Source: Bacteroidales bacterium
Lineage (GTDB): Bacteria > Bacteroidota > Bacteroidia > Bacteroidales > UBA932
Length of the DNA: 57,918 bases
Assembly (NCBI GenBank): GCA_017560825.1
Contig: JAFZED010000039.1
Coordinates: forward strand, 1 to 57,918
Direction of reading: 5' to 3'
How positions within the stretch are numbered: the stretch's first letter is position 1; each line of letters opens with the position of its first letter. This document shows, in pieces, positions 7,528 to 15,433 of the stretch. The position numbers and the translations under genes were made by a program. Under the pieces are notes generated by a model. It made no database searches. It saw nothing but the letters and a program-made list of their open reading frames with translations, and was not told where the DNA came from.

Positions 7528-7560
7528 GGTGACTAATAAGTGATTTGGTCACCTTCTTTC
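7528..7560 (+). terminator. Weak hairpin terminator after the TetR gene
   Basis: ggtgac (7528-7533) pairs with gtcacc (7548-7553), followed by the T-rich ttctttcgtgttt. The arms are short (6 bp), so termination may be partial. The leading gggtgactaat recurs in the much stronger hairpin at 9860. Confidence 0.45.
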
Positions 7561-7731
7561 GTGTTTATATGGATATGACAACAATGGCGGTAGGGTAAGT
7601 TTGGCTTGGCTCCGTCGGAACAAGTTCCGACTCCGTCCCTCCCACGACTTCGTCGCGGGCCCCTCCCTCTAATATGGCGAGGCCACTGAAAAAGGTCGCA
7701 ACTTTTAAAGTGTCTGAGATTTTGATATATG

Positions 7732-7788
7732 AATAACCCTTTGAGATTTTGATTTCCGTTGTGGATTTGCGATTATCAAAGGGTTATT
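7732..7788 (-). terminator. Transposase terminator hairpin
   Basis: AATAACCCTTTGA (7732-7744) and its perfect complement (7776-7788) form 13-bp arms 37 bp beyond the transposase stop codon, inside the IS. The duplicated 12-mer TGAGATTTTGAT (7715-7726 and 7742-7753) overlaps it and might be a subterminal transposase site. Confidence 0.6.
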
Positions 7789-7824
7789 TTTAGTTAAAGT
7801 CTTTAGTTTGTGGATATTTCCCCT

Positions 7825-9291
7825 TTATTTGCTCATCAATTTCATTATCCGTTTGAGATTGACGACAAAAAGGGTCACTGCACCCTGCATTTCCATAGCT
7901 GACAGTCCATAGGACTCAGCCCTTGCGTACCCGTGTACGTTTTTGAGTTCAGCATTTTTAGCTTCTATTTTATAACGTTCCTTTGATAGCCGTCGGAACT
8001 CAAGACTATTCTGGAACTCTACTTGCTTCTTATGCTCATCAGATAAGATTCTTATCTCTATGCTTTTCCTTGTTGATTCACCAATACATTCACTGCGTAG
8101 TTTGCATATGGAACACTTTCTTTGACTCCACCTATATCGGAAGGTTTTATTGTGGTTTTTATTGTCGTTATATTCTCGTTCACTTCCCTTTGCAGATAAT
8201 ATACCCATAGGACACACATATCTATCTGCATCCTTGTTATATGAGAACATAGCATCCAATGCGGATGTTTTAGATTTGTGACCTTGGGTTATCACAGGAT
8301 TTAACTTTGCAACCACAACAATGTCCCTCTCATTAGCCATTTCAAGATTTTCCTTTCCAGAATAAGCCGCATCTCCAATTATAGTGTCAACTTCAACCCC
8401 ATTCTTCTCAGTCTTTGTAAGTAAAGATGGGAGTTCCTTTCCATCGGACTTTTCACCTGTCGTTACAGTAGCAGCTGTGATTATTCTTTCCGGAGTCATT
8501 GCTATATGTGTCTTATATCCTAAAAATGAAGTCTCCGCTGACTTGTGCCCAGTTCTGGCATCCTTGTCATGAGATATTGGATTGTGAGAACGAACGTCGT
8601 CAATCGCTTCTGCAAGATAGTTAATGCTCTCCTTAAGTGCAGGATTGTTGGCTAAAATGGGATCTGACGAAGTAAACTCCATTAGTTCCTCGCAATTTGT
8701 TAATTCATCTTTGAGATTATCATTATGATTACTCAACGGCAACAGACTTTCATATTTGCTATCCCAATCTTTTATTCGATTACGCAATGTCTTATTCCTA
8801 TGTTTGAGCACATCAATGGGTGATATGGGGTTAGCTCTTGATATCGTGTGTGTAGCATCGACAATGATAGACTTACTCGTGATAATGCCTTTTTCGATAG
8901 CAACACCAACAGTCTTTGATATTAGCATATCAAGGAGATTTACATCTTTCAACCTCTGGCGTCTGAACTTTGTCAATAAGCTCGGATCTATCACATCATC
9001 CTCTGGCATAAGACCGAGAAAACGCTTATAGGACAAATCATATCTTGAATGTTCTACAACATCTACGTCAGAGAAGTTGTCTATGACTTTTATCATAAGA
9101 TACTTGAACAGCATTATAGGATCTGCTGCCTTTCTACCATTATCTAAACTATACTTATCCTTCAACTCATCATAAATGAAACTGAAGTCAATAAGTTCAT
9201 CAATAAGTATATACTTGTTATCTTTAGGGATAAGCATGTCATATAAAACTGCATATTCACTAAATTTTATTTCTCCTTGAGTATTAAGCAT
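7825..9291 (-). CDS. IS1182-family DDE transposase
   Basis: This 488-residue transposase shows the expected acidic triad regions. The first Asp is in SIIVDATHTIS, the second in TIIGDAAYSGKENLE. The glutamate lies in KIEAKNAELKNVHGYARAES, within the C-terminal block typical of IS1182-type enzymes. A CPMG segment and a later cysteine group (CSICKLRSEC) form the small cysteine-rich region found in this family. I chose ATG 9291; an in-frame TTG two codons upstream is less likely. The promoter lies inside the element: TTTG (9344-9341), 20-bp spacer, TATCTTTA (9320-9313). The frame is intact, with no programmed frameshift evident. Confidence 0.88.
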   Translation of the reverse strand: MLNTQGEIKFSEYAVLYDMLIPKDNKYILIDELIDFSFIYDELKDKYSLDNGRKAADPIMLFKYLMIKVIDNFSDVDVVEHSRYDLSYKRFLGLMPEDDVIDPSLLTKFRRQRLKDVNLLDMLISKTVGVAIEKGIITSKSIIVDATHTISRANPISPIDVLKHRNKTLRNRIKDWDSKYESLLPLSNHNDNLKDELTNCEELMEFTSSDPILANNPALKESINYLAEAIDDVRSHNPISHDKDARTGHKSAETSFLGYKTHIAMTPERIITAATVTTGEKSDGKELPSLLTKTEKNGVEVDTIIGDAAYSGKENLEMANERDIVVVAKLNPVITQGHKSKTSALDAMFSYNKDADRYVCPMGILSAKGSEREYNDNKNHNKTFRYRWSQRKCSICKLRSECIGESTRKSIEIRILSDEHKKQVEFQNSLEFRRLSKERYKIEAKNAELKNVHGYARAESYGLSAMEMQGAVTLFVVNLKRIMKLMSK

Positions 9292-9312
9292 AACCAATTG
9301 TGTTTCAATAAT

Positions 9313-9344
9313 TAAAGATACAAAATTCTATTGATATATGCAAA
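9313..9344 (-). promoter_or_regulatory. Transposase promoter
   Basis: On the minus strand, TTTG at 9344-9341, a 20-bp spacer and TATCTTTA at 9320-9313 differ from the Bacteroidota consensus only in the last base of the -7 box. Confidence 0.65.
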
Positions 9345-9345
9345 A

Positions 9346-9385
9346 AGGAAGAATGCTATCTTACTAATGAAGTAACATTCTTCCT
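9346..9385. repeat. Hairpin at the promoter-proximal end of the IS
   Basis: AGGAAGAATG (9346-9355) pairs perfectly with CATTCTTCCT (9376-9385), and the loop holds a nested ttact/agtaa stem. It lies between the outer end of the IS and the transposase promoter. Hairpins here often insulate transposase genes from outside transcription, but this role is inferred. Confidence 0.5.
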
Positions 9386-9472
9386 ATACTTTTTCAGTGG
9401 CCTCTAATATGGCCGAGGGTGGCCATACCATCCAAACTTACCCTACCGCCACTTCCTAGCCCTTTCTATTAT

Positions 9473-9586
9473 GCGGCGACGCAGGTTTTTTGGCAGATTT
9501 CCTTGCGTCGCTGCGAGATACCACATCAAATACACCTATATACTCTCGCGACGCAAGTATTTCGCTTGATTTTCTTGCGTCGCTGC
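9473..9586. repeat. Tandem pair of gcgacgca/tgcgtcgc hairpins
   Basis: Two consecutive hairpins share the same arms but have different loops. Copy 1 pairs gcgacgca (9476-9483) with tgcgtcgc (9504-9511). Copy 2 pairs gcgacgcaag (9548-9557) with cttgcgtcgc (9574-9583). Both continue into ctgc on the right. Conserved stems with variable loops suggest selection or copying of the stems. There is no T-tract and no gene between them. Confidence 0.6.
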
Positions 9587-9639
9587 ACTTTTGATCTGTA
9601 GCAGGATACCGTTTGTATACGGAAACTACAATTTTATGT

Positions 9640-9686
9640 ACCACCACTCTCCAAAACACATCAAAAGTCCTAAATTTAGTGGTGGT
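9640..9686. repeat. Inverted repeat accaccact/agtggtggt
   Basis: Perfect 9-bp arms (9640-9648 and 9678-9686) with a 29-nt A+T-rich loop. It is one of four palindromic structures in the 9405-9996 gene-free stretch. Confidence 0.45.
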
Positions 9687-9777
9687 TGTACACGCAAATG
9701 GCATTCCCCTGTATAACGCTATCTATCAGGGTAAGCCAAATAAGGCTAAACGAGCTTAAAAGTGTGTATTCTAAAGT

Positions 9778-9836
9778 GGGAGGATGGTAGTGATTGCGAA
9801 GCGAACGAAGTACTCCGCAATCACTACCCTACTCCC
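9778..9836. repeat. Inverted repeat, 21-bp arms
   Basis: Arms at 9778-9798 and 9816-9836 match at 19 of 21 positions, including a perfect 13-bp inner stem (ggtagtgattgcg). The loop is 17 nt. It is too large and lacks a T-tract for a terminator, and is most likely a repeated palindromic element. Confidence 0.6.
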
Positions 9837-9859
9837 GGTTAAATATATCAATGAAAAAA

Positions 9860-9902
9860 GGGTGACTAATCAGTCATAAGACTTTTTAGTCACCCCCTTT
9901 TT
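9860..9902. terminator. Strong bidirectional hairpin terminator
   Basis: GGGTGACTAA (9860-9869) pairs with TTAGTCACCC (9886-9895), with an inner agtc/gact stem. It is flanked by A6 on the left and cctttttg on the right, so it could work in both directions. It seals the repeat region from mtgA, and no gene on either strand directly precedes it. Confidence 0.7.
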
Positions 9903-9984
9903 GTCTCGGTGTTGTCCGTTCCACCCTTCCAATCAGTAAAGTATGAGATGTCTTGTGTTATGTACAGGCATTAAGATAAATCAC

Positions 9985-9992
9985 TACCTTTG
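9985..9992 (+). promoter_or_regulatory. mtgA promoter -7 box
   Basis: TACCTTTG ends four bases before ATG 9997, so transcription would start at or next to the start codon. Upstream in-frame codons (from 9943) would lie outside the transcript. Confidence 0.65.
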
Positions 9993-9996
9993 CTCA

Positions 9997-10683
9997 ATGT
10001 TTAAGCGAATTTCAACACTTCTCATAAAAATCGCGACAGGCTTCATAGTGTTAAGCCTGTCGTGGGTTTTGCTATATAAGTTCGTTCCTGTCAAGTGGAC
10101 ACCTCTTATGCTCAAACGAAGCATTCAGAACATAGAACAGAAAGAATATAAGAACATCCGTACTTGGGTTGATATCGAGGATATCTCGCCCGTTATGGTA
10201 AGGGCTGTCATAGCCTCTGAGGACGGCCGCTTTATGGAGCATCGGGGATTTGATATTCTCGAGCTTAAGAAAATGAAGAAAGAGCACGAGACCAAGGGCA
10301 AGAAGATCCGTGGATGCAGCACCATATCCCAGCAGGTCGCGAAGAACTGCTTCACCTTCTGTGGCCACAGCTGGTGGAGAAAAGGGTTTGAAACCTATTA
10401 TACCTTGCTGATCGAACTCCTCTGGAGCAAGGAAAGGATAATGGAAGTATATCTGAACATAGCTGAGATGGGTAAGGGAGTCTTTGGTGTGGAGGCAGCT
10501 GCCCAGAACTTCTTTGACAGGAGCGCCGCAAAACTGAACACCCACCAGGCAGTATGCATCGCCTGTGTATTACCAAATCCTCTGGTCCGGAGCCCTAAGA
10601 CAGCTCCGCAGAAGAATAGAAGCAAGTATAATATAACTTACAAGAGAACGGAACAGACCCCATATCCGTTCAAACGCAAATGA
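9997..10683 (+). CDS. mtgA: Monofunctional peptidoglycan glycosyltransferase
   Basis: This GT51 enzyme polymerises lipid II into glycan strands at the outer face of the inner membrane. It has 228 residues: a single N-terminal membrane anchor (about residues 5-27) followed by the GT51 domain. The catalytic motifs are visible: ASEDGRFMEHRGFD with the catalytic Glu, GCSTISQQVAKN, and KERIMEVYLNIAEMGKGVFG. No transpeptidase domain follows, which separates it from class A PBPs. I chose ATG 9997 because the -7 box ends at 9992. Its stop overlaps the next start by four bases (ATGA), so the two genes are probably translationally coupled. Confidence 0.93.
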   Translation: MFKRISTLLIKIATGFIVLSLSWVLLYKFVPVKWTPLMLKRSIQNIEQKEYKNIRTWVDIEDISPVMVRAVIASEDGRFMEHRGFDILELKKMKKEHETKGKKIRGCSTISQQVAKNCFTFCGHSWWRKGFETYYTLLIELLWSKERIMEVYLNIAEMGKGVFGVEAAAQNFFDRSAAKLNTHQAVCIACVLPNPLVRSPKTAPQKNRSKYNITYKRTEQTPYPFKRK

Positions 10684-12023
10684 CACAGATCAAACTTATA
10701 CAGCCCTTGATGCATATGCGTCCGATGGATACGCACCTGAAGAACAGGATGTCTCCTCCATTGGGACTTTACACGATTGCGGCAATATTCCGAGACAGGT
10801 ATGAAGTCGTTGTCGAAAACGAGAATGTACGGGCTGTAGATATGACGGATAGTCCTGACATCGTTGGAATATCAGTCAATGTTGACTCATTGCCAAGATC
10901 ATTGGAAATAGCTGAGACGTATCTCAGCAGAGAGATTCCGGTAGTGCTGGGAGGAATACTGCCAACCACAGCGCCGGAGGAAGTTCCAGAAAGGGACGGT
11001 TTGATCATATGCATTGGAGCAGCCGAAGGGACTTGGCCTGATATAATGGATGACCTTCAAAAAGGGACTCTTAAACGAATATATACTTGCCCTCATTCAT
11101 TCAGCGGTGACAAGATAGTTCCTCCTGCATATGACCTTATGCCTAAAGGGGACTATCTATATCGTAACATTTTCCATACCAGCAGAGGATGTCCTTTCCG
11201 GTGTGACTTCTGTTACAACAGTTCCAAGGAAAGGTGGTATGTGAATCGACCTGTGGAAGATGTCATTTCAGAAGTTAAGGCATCGGGAATCAAGCACGTG
11301 ATGTTCATTGATGATAATTTCATAGGCAATCTCAAGTGGACACGCGAGCTGATGGCCGAGCTTAAGAAAGCAGGTATCCGCTGGAATGCGGCTGTGTCCA
11401 TCAATGTCGTGAATATTCCTGGCCTGCTGGATGAGATGAAGGATTCAGGATGTAAGGGGCTATTCATCGGTTTCGAAAGTATCAACCCCTCATCAGTCAG
11501 TGGCGTTCATAAGGTGCAGAATGATGTCGCTAAATACGAATATGCAGTCGAAGAGATCCACAAACGTGGAATAATGATTAATGCTAGCTTCGTTTTCGGG
11601 CTGGACAGCGATACCAAAGAAACATTTCAGGCAACGCTGGACTGGATTGTGAGAAATAAAATAGAGACCGTCACATCTCATATTCTTACGCCATATCCTG
11701 GTACAGCCTTGCATAAGCAGATGGAGGAAGAGGGTAGGCTGCTGACAAGAGATCTTGGCCTATATGATACAGCCCACGTAGTTATGCAGCCTAAGAATAT
11801 GACCCCAGAAGAGCTATATTCAGGATATCTGTGGATATATGACCAGGTCTATAGCCTCAAGAACATCATCAGAAGAATTCCACGATCGCTTTCACAGGTG
11901 CCGGCATACCTGATGTTCAATTTCCTTTACAGGAAGTGGGGCCGCTTTACCGACTGGTTATGCGGAAAGATAACCTACGAGAGAATCGGAAGGTGGGGAG
12001 AAAAACTGTCCCGATATATATGA
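10680..12023 (+). CDS. B12-binding-domain radical SAM protein
   Basis: This 447-residue protein has an N-terminal cobalamin-binding-type Rossmann domain (about residues 1-140, with PPLGLYTIAAIF and PVVLGGILPTTAPEE). A radical SAM TIM barrel follows, with the [4Fe-4S] motif CPFRCDFC in TSRGCPFRCDFCYNSS. Downstream elements FIDDNFIG and GLFIGFESI are typical of this class. Such enzymes often methylate or rearrange unactivated carbons in lipid, hopanoid or natural-product pathways; the substrate here is unknown. The four-base overlap with mtgA suggests an envelope-related role, but only from context. Confidence 0.85.
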   Translation: MTQIKLIQPLMHMRPMDTHLKNRMSPPLGLYTIAAIFRDRYEVVVENENVRAVDMTDSPDIVGISVNVDSLPRSLEIAETYLSREIPVVLGGILPTTAPEEVPERDGLIICIGAAEGTWPDIMDDLQKGTLKRIYTCPHSFSGDKIVPPAYDLMPKGDYLYRNIFHTSRGCPFRCDFCYNSSKERWYVNRPVEDVISEVKASGIKHVMFIDDNFIGNLKWTRELMAELKKAGIRWNAAVSINVVNIPGLLDEMKDSGCKGLFIGFESINPSSVSGVHKVQNDVAKYEYAVEEIHKRGIMINASFVFGLDSDTKETFQATLDWIVRNKIETVTSHILTPYPGTALHKQMEEEGRLLTRDLGLYDTAHVVMQPKNMTPEELYSGYLWIYDQVYSLKNIIRRIPRSLSQVPAYLMFNFLYRKWGRFTDWLCGKITYERIGRWGEKLSRYI

Positions 12024-12085
12024 CGAATGATGATGGGATTCCAAGTTTATTGCCATTGAGATAAACCATAATACAATTAAGACAA

Positions 12086-12123
12086 AAAAGAACGGCTTTG
12101 AATTTTCAAAGTCGTTCTTTTTG
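12086..12123. terminator. Bidirectional terminator
   Basis: aagaacggctttgaa pairs with ttcaaagtcgttctt (one G-T wobble) across a 2-nt loop, with A-rich and T-rich flanks. It separates the radical SAM gene (+) from the Dabb gene (-), both of which run toward it. Confidence 0.8.
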
Positions 12124-12139
12124 TCTCGGGATTATCCGA

Positions 12140-12439
12140 TTACCTTTCGTACTCAACTTTTGCTCTGATTTCTGCAATAGTCTTTACGTATTCTATTACG
12201 TTGTCCCTCATAGTGTCTGCCTTATAAGCCGCAAGTGCTTCCCAGCTGTCGAAGTCAGCGATCATCACAGCATCGTATGAAGTCTTTCCCTCATTGCGGT
12301 TGATGCCGATTTCAATGTTTGTAAGGCCTGGAACGAGTCCCATAAGGGACTGATACCTTTCTTTGACATCTTCTGCGAGTTCCTTTGGAGTCTTACCATC
12401 TGATGGTTTGAACTTCCACATTACACAATAGCGTACCAT
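12140..12439 (-). CDS. Dabb (stress-responsive A/B barrel) domain protein
   Basis: A 99-residue single-domain protein. The opening VRYCVMWKFK, the central IEIGINRNEGKTSYDAVMIADFDSWEALAAY and the C-terminal VKTIAEIRAKVEYE match the dimeric alpha-beta barrel Dabb family. Its members range from plant stress proteins to small bacterial enzymes and are often poorly characterised. It is a stand-alone gene without an obvious -7 box. Its 3' end is bounded by the terminator at 12086-12123. Confidence 0.82.
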   Translation of the reverse strand: MVRYCVMWKFKPSDGKTPKELAEDVKERYQSLMGLVPGLTNIEIGINRNEGKTSYDAVMIADFDSWEALAAYKADTMRDNVIEYVKTIAEIRAKVEYER

Positions 12440-12531
12440 ATCTGTTCAGTGTTTAGTGTTATAAATCAATTTGAGCACTAATTTAAGCAGAATACTTGAG
12501 ATAAACAAATATTAATTGAAATATATTTTCA

Positions 12532-12596
12532 GATTCCCGATCAGGTCGGGGATGACGGGAGATCTTACGGCAGGCTCAGGATGACAGTTTCGAATT
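12532..12596. repeat. Candidate dispersed intergenic repeat
   Basis: Upstream of the flippase promoter, cccgatcaggtcgggg forms a 5-bp-arm hairpin and gatgac occurs twice (gatgacggg, gatgacag), next to ggcaggctcagg. The compositional style differs from the surrounding A+T-rich leader and resembles dispersed repeats of Bacteroidales genomes. With one copy in the window this cannot be proved. Confidence 0.3.
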
Positions 12597-12632
12597 ACGA
12601 GGTCGCAAAGAGCGGATATTCGCAGAAAATGT

Positions 12633-12640
12633 TATCTTTG
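12633..12640 (+). promoter_or_regulatory. Polysaccharide operon promoter -7 box
   Basis: TATCTTTG ends seven bases before the flippase ATG at 12648. It is the only such box I see ahead of the five-gene polysaccharide operon. Confidence 0.65.
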
Positions 12641-12647
12641 TAGGATT

Positions 12648-14228
12648 ATGGGCGCACATTCGGAAAATAGCAGACGTATTGTGAAGAACACCCTGATGCT
12701 TTATGTCAGGATGCTTGTTCTTATGCTGATCGGGTTCTACACTTCACGTGTGGTTCTCGGTGCGCTTGGTGAGAGTGATTACGGAGTCTATAATGTCATA
12801 GGCGGAGTTGTGGCTATGTTTACTGTCATCTCAGGTGCCTTGAACTCCGCAATCTCCAGATTCATCACTTTTGAGCTTGGAAAGGAAGACGGAAATGGTG
12901 AAGACAATTCCATCAGCCGAACCTCAAAGCTCAACAAGGTCTACTCTACTGCTGTGCTCATCCAGGCGGCCATCGCGCTGATAGTTGCAGCGGTTGCCGA
13001 GCCTGTGGGCATATGGTTCATCAACAATGAGATGACCATCGCTCCGGATAGGATTCCTGCTGCCACTTGGGTGCTGCATTTCTCTGTGCTCTCATTTGTA
13101 ATAAACCTGCTCAGCGTGCCGCAGATGGCGAGCATCACAGCCCACGAGCGTATGTCCGCATATGCTTACATCGGGCTTCTTGATGGCTTCCTCCGCCTTA
13201 TGGTGGCGTTCCTCATCCTTCGCGCCCCGTTTGACCGTCTTATAAGCTACGCCGCCCTGATGGCTGTGGTCGTGCTGATAGTACGGATCGCATACGGTGT
13301 GTATTGCAGACGTAATTTTGAGGAATGCCGTTTCAGACCTGTCTTCGACGCCAAGCTTGTCAGGGAGATGTTCGCTTTTGCAGGCTGGAATTTTATAGGA
13401 GTAAGTTCGGGAGTCCTGAGGGATCACGGAGGAAACATCCTTGTGAACCTTTTCTTCGGACCGGCAATGAATGCCGCCAGGGGAGTGGCTATGCAGGTCT
13501 TCACCGCACTTCAGGGTTTTGTTACCAACTTTATGACTGCTGTCAATCCTCAGATTACAAAGTCTTATGCTGCAGGGGATTATGACTATCTTTTCGCCCT
13601 GATCAGAAAGTCTTCAAAGATGTCTTTCTATCTGCTTTTCGTGATAGCTCTTCCTGTGCTTTTCAACACTGAGTACCTTCTCGGAATCTGGCTCAAGGAT
13701 GTCCCGCAGGGCACGGTCCTCTTTGCTCAGCTCTTCCTGATCTTCGCCCTGAGCGAATCGCTGTCGAATCCGATGATCACTGCAATGCTGGCAACTGGCC
13801 GCATCAGGAACTATCAGATCATAGTAGGAGGAATACAGCTGATGAATGTGCCTGTGTCCTATGTGCTTCTGAAAGCAGGAGCAAGCGCTCAGAGTACGGT
13901 TGCTGTAGCAATAATGATTTCGCAGATATGCTTCTTTGTCCGTCTGTACCTTCTCAAGAGGGAGACAGGCTATGGAGCGGTAGAACATATAAAGAAGGTG
14001 TATTTCAATGTCCTGATGGTCTCGGCGGTGGCCTTGGTCCTTCCGCTTGCGGTCTCAGGCCTCACTGCAGCAAGCCCGGCAGACACAGCGGCAGGAGCTT
14101 TTGCAAGATTCCTCCTCAGTGCGGCAGTGGCGGTGCTGTCTGCTGGAGTGTCTGTGCTTTACATAGGTTGCACCAAGGATGAAAGACAGGATATATACAC
14201 ATATTTAAGAAAACTGATAAGAAAATGA
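12648..14228 (+). CDS. Wzx-type polysaccharide flippase
   Basis: A 526-residue integral membrane protein with about 14 hydrophobic helices. The N-terminal region (TSRVVLGALGESDYGVYNVIGGVV) is characteristic of the polysaccharide transport branch of the MOP flippase superfamily. Such proteins flip undecaprenyl-linked repeat units from the cytoplasmic to the periplasmic face of the inner membrane. It heads a tightly packed operon whose next gene overlaps it by four bases. A Wzx role fits the pyruvyl transferase and two glycosyltransferases downstream. No Wzy polymerase is present in the window, so the locus is incomplete or split. Confidence 0.85.
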   Translation: MGAHSENSRRIVKNTLMLYVRMLVLMLIGFYTSRVVLGALGESDYGVYNVIGGVVAMFTVISGALNSAISRFITFELGKEDGNGEDNSISRTSKLNKVYSTAVLIQAAIALIVAAVAEPVGIWFINNEMTIAPDRIPAATWVLHFSVLSFVINLLSVPQMASITAHERMSAYAYIGLLDGFLRLMVAFLILRAPFDRLISYAALMAVVVLIVRIAYGVYCRRNFEECRFRPVFDAKLVREMFAFAGWNFIGVSSGVLRDHGGNILVNLFFGPAMNAARGVAMQVFTALQGFVTNFMTAVNPQITKSYAAGDYDYLFALIRKSSKMSFYLLFVIALPVLFNTEYLLGIWLKDVPQGTVLFAQLFLIFALSESLSNPMITAMLATGRIRNYQIIVGGIQLMNVPVSYVLLKAGASAQSTVAVAIMISQICFFVRLYLLKRETGYGAVEHIKKVYFNVLMVSAVALVLPLAVSGLTAASPADTAAGAFARFLLSAAVAVLSAGVSVLYIGCTKDERQDIYTYLRKLIRK

Positions 14229-15433
14229 TAAGGATCTCGGACAAGGCAAAATGCTGTGGCTGTCTCTCGTGCGTGAATGCTTGCCCGGCCCAGTGCATAG
14301 TACCTCGTCGCGACAGGGAAGGCTTCAACTATCCTGTCGCAAATCCCGATCTGTGCATAGGCTGCGGCAAATGTGAGAAGGTCTGTCCGGTCCTGAACCC
14401 TTTGCAGCCTGTCAAGCCTGTCGAGGCATATGCGGCCCGCACGACGGCTGTTTCAACAGTCGGAGGCCAGCGCAGCGGCGACCGCTCCGACGGAAGTTCT
14501 TCCGGCGGTATATTCCCGGCTCTTGCGGCAAAGTTCATTGATGACGGTGGTGTCGTTTATGGAGCGGCCTTCGCGCCGGATCTTACAGTTGAGCATATCG
14601 AGGTTACCGACAAGGAAGGTCTTGAGAAGTTGAAGGGATCAAAATACGTCCAGAGCGAACTGTATTCTGCCTATGAAGAGGTAAGGGACCATCTGAATGA
14701 GGGCAGGAAAGTACTTTTCTCGGGTACTCCTTGCCAGACAGCAGGCCTGAAAAAGTACCTCGGAAATCAGACTGAAGGCCTCCTGACAGTGGATGTAGCT
14801 TGCCACGGCGTACCGAGTCCGGGCCTTTGGGAGAAGTACTTGAAAGCCTTTGAAGAGTCACACCAATGCAAGCTTAAGTCTGTGAATTTCAGGGATAAGA
14901 CCCGTAGCTGGAGGCATTATGATGTACTCTACACTAAAGCTCCGCAGGAGGGTGACGTCAAGCCGGAAGCTATAAGGATAGCGGCGGAGGATGATATATA
15001 CCTGTCCCTTTTCCGTCAGGATATGACCTTGCGTCCGTCGTGCTACAACTGTCCGGCAAGGAACGGACGAAGCGGCAGCGACATCACTTTGGCTGACCTC
15101 TGGAGCGTGCATAAAGTGGCTCAGCATATGGATGATGACAAGGGAGTGTCTCTGGTTCTGGTCAATTCCGAGCAGGGAAAGGCGCACCTTGAGGCCTTGG
15201 CGATCGAAGAAATATGCAGGATTGATCCTTCAGAAGCAGTAAAGGAAAACGGAGGCTTTGCAACCTCAATGCAGATGCCGCCACGAAGGGAGGAATTCTT
15301 CAAGGGCGTCCACTCGGCAAAGAACCTCATCAAGTATATGAAGGACTACGTCATAAGAACACCGCTACATAAAAAGATATACAGGAAGGTCCGCAGGGCT
15401 CTTTCAAAAATTAAAAGGAGAGTGGTAAAATGA
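14225..15433 (+). CDS. Fe-S protein of the F420 hydrogenase/dehydrogenase beta-subunit family
   Basis: This 402-residue protein starts with a two-cluster ferredoxin domain (CCGCLSCVNACPAQC and CIGCGKCEKVCPV). The C-terminal domain resembles the beta subunit of coenzyme F420 hydrogenase/dehydrogenase (GTPCQTAGLKKYL, ACHGVPSPGLWEKYL, and a later cysteine pair in RPSCYNCPARNG). Bacteroidota do not make F420, so the electron carrier must differ. Such proteins recur in capsule and exopolysaccharide clusters next to pyruvyl transferases, and their reaction is not established to my knowledge. It overlaps both neighbours by four bases, implying coordinated translation. Confidence 0.85.
   Translation: MIRISDKAKCCGCLSCVNACPAQCIVPRRDREGFNYPVANPDLCIGCGKCEKVCPVLNPLQPVKPVEAYAARTTAVSTVGGQRSGDRSDGSSSGGIFPALAAKFIDDGGVVYGAAFAPDLTVEHIEVTDKEGLEKLKGSKYVQSELYSAYEEVRDHLNEGRKVLFSGTPCQTAGLKKYLGNQTEGLLTVDVACHGVPSPGLWEKYLKAFEESHQCKLKSVNFRDKTRSWRHYDVLYTKAPQEGDVKPEAIRIAAEDDIYLSLFRQDMTLRPSCYNCPARNGRSGSDITLADLWSVHKVAQHMDDDKGVSLVLVNSEQGKAHLEALAIEEICRIDPSEAVKENGGFATSMQMPPRREEFFKGVHSAKNLIKYMKDYVIRTPLHKKIYRKVRRALSKIKRRVVK

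Larger units (their letters stand above)
7679..9404 (-). mobile_element. Complete IS1182-like insertion sequence, 1726 bp
   Basis: Both ends carry the 15-bp terminal inverted repeat GAGGCCACTGAAAAA (7679-7693, and its complement 9390-9404). Immediately outside is a 9-bp direct repeat, taatatggc, at 7670-7678 and 9405-9413, which is the target duplication. Inside are one transposase gene on the minus strand, its promoter, a strong hairpin just after its stop (arms 7732-7744 and 7776-7788) and a hairpin near the other end (9346-9385). TIRs, duplication and transposase are intact, so the insertion looks recent and the copy potentially active. The family call rests on the transposase layout. Confidence 0.88.
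7585..9451. repeat. Hairpin-rich repeat element split by the insertion sequence
   Basis: A 20-bp perfect inverted repeat, tggcggtagggtaagtttgg at 7585-7604 and its complement at 9432-9451, brackets the IS. Removing the IS and one target copy leaves an element of about 132 bp. It contains further stem-loops: GTCGGAAC/GTTCCGAC (7614-7631, 2-nt loop), CGAC/GTCG within ccc...ggg (7641-7659), and ccctc paired with gaggg across the insertion point. It looks like a compact palindromic intergenic repeat (REP- or MITE-like) that served as the IS target. No coding potential is seen. Confidence 0.65.
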
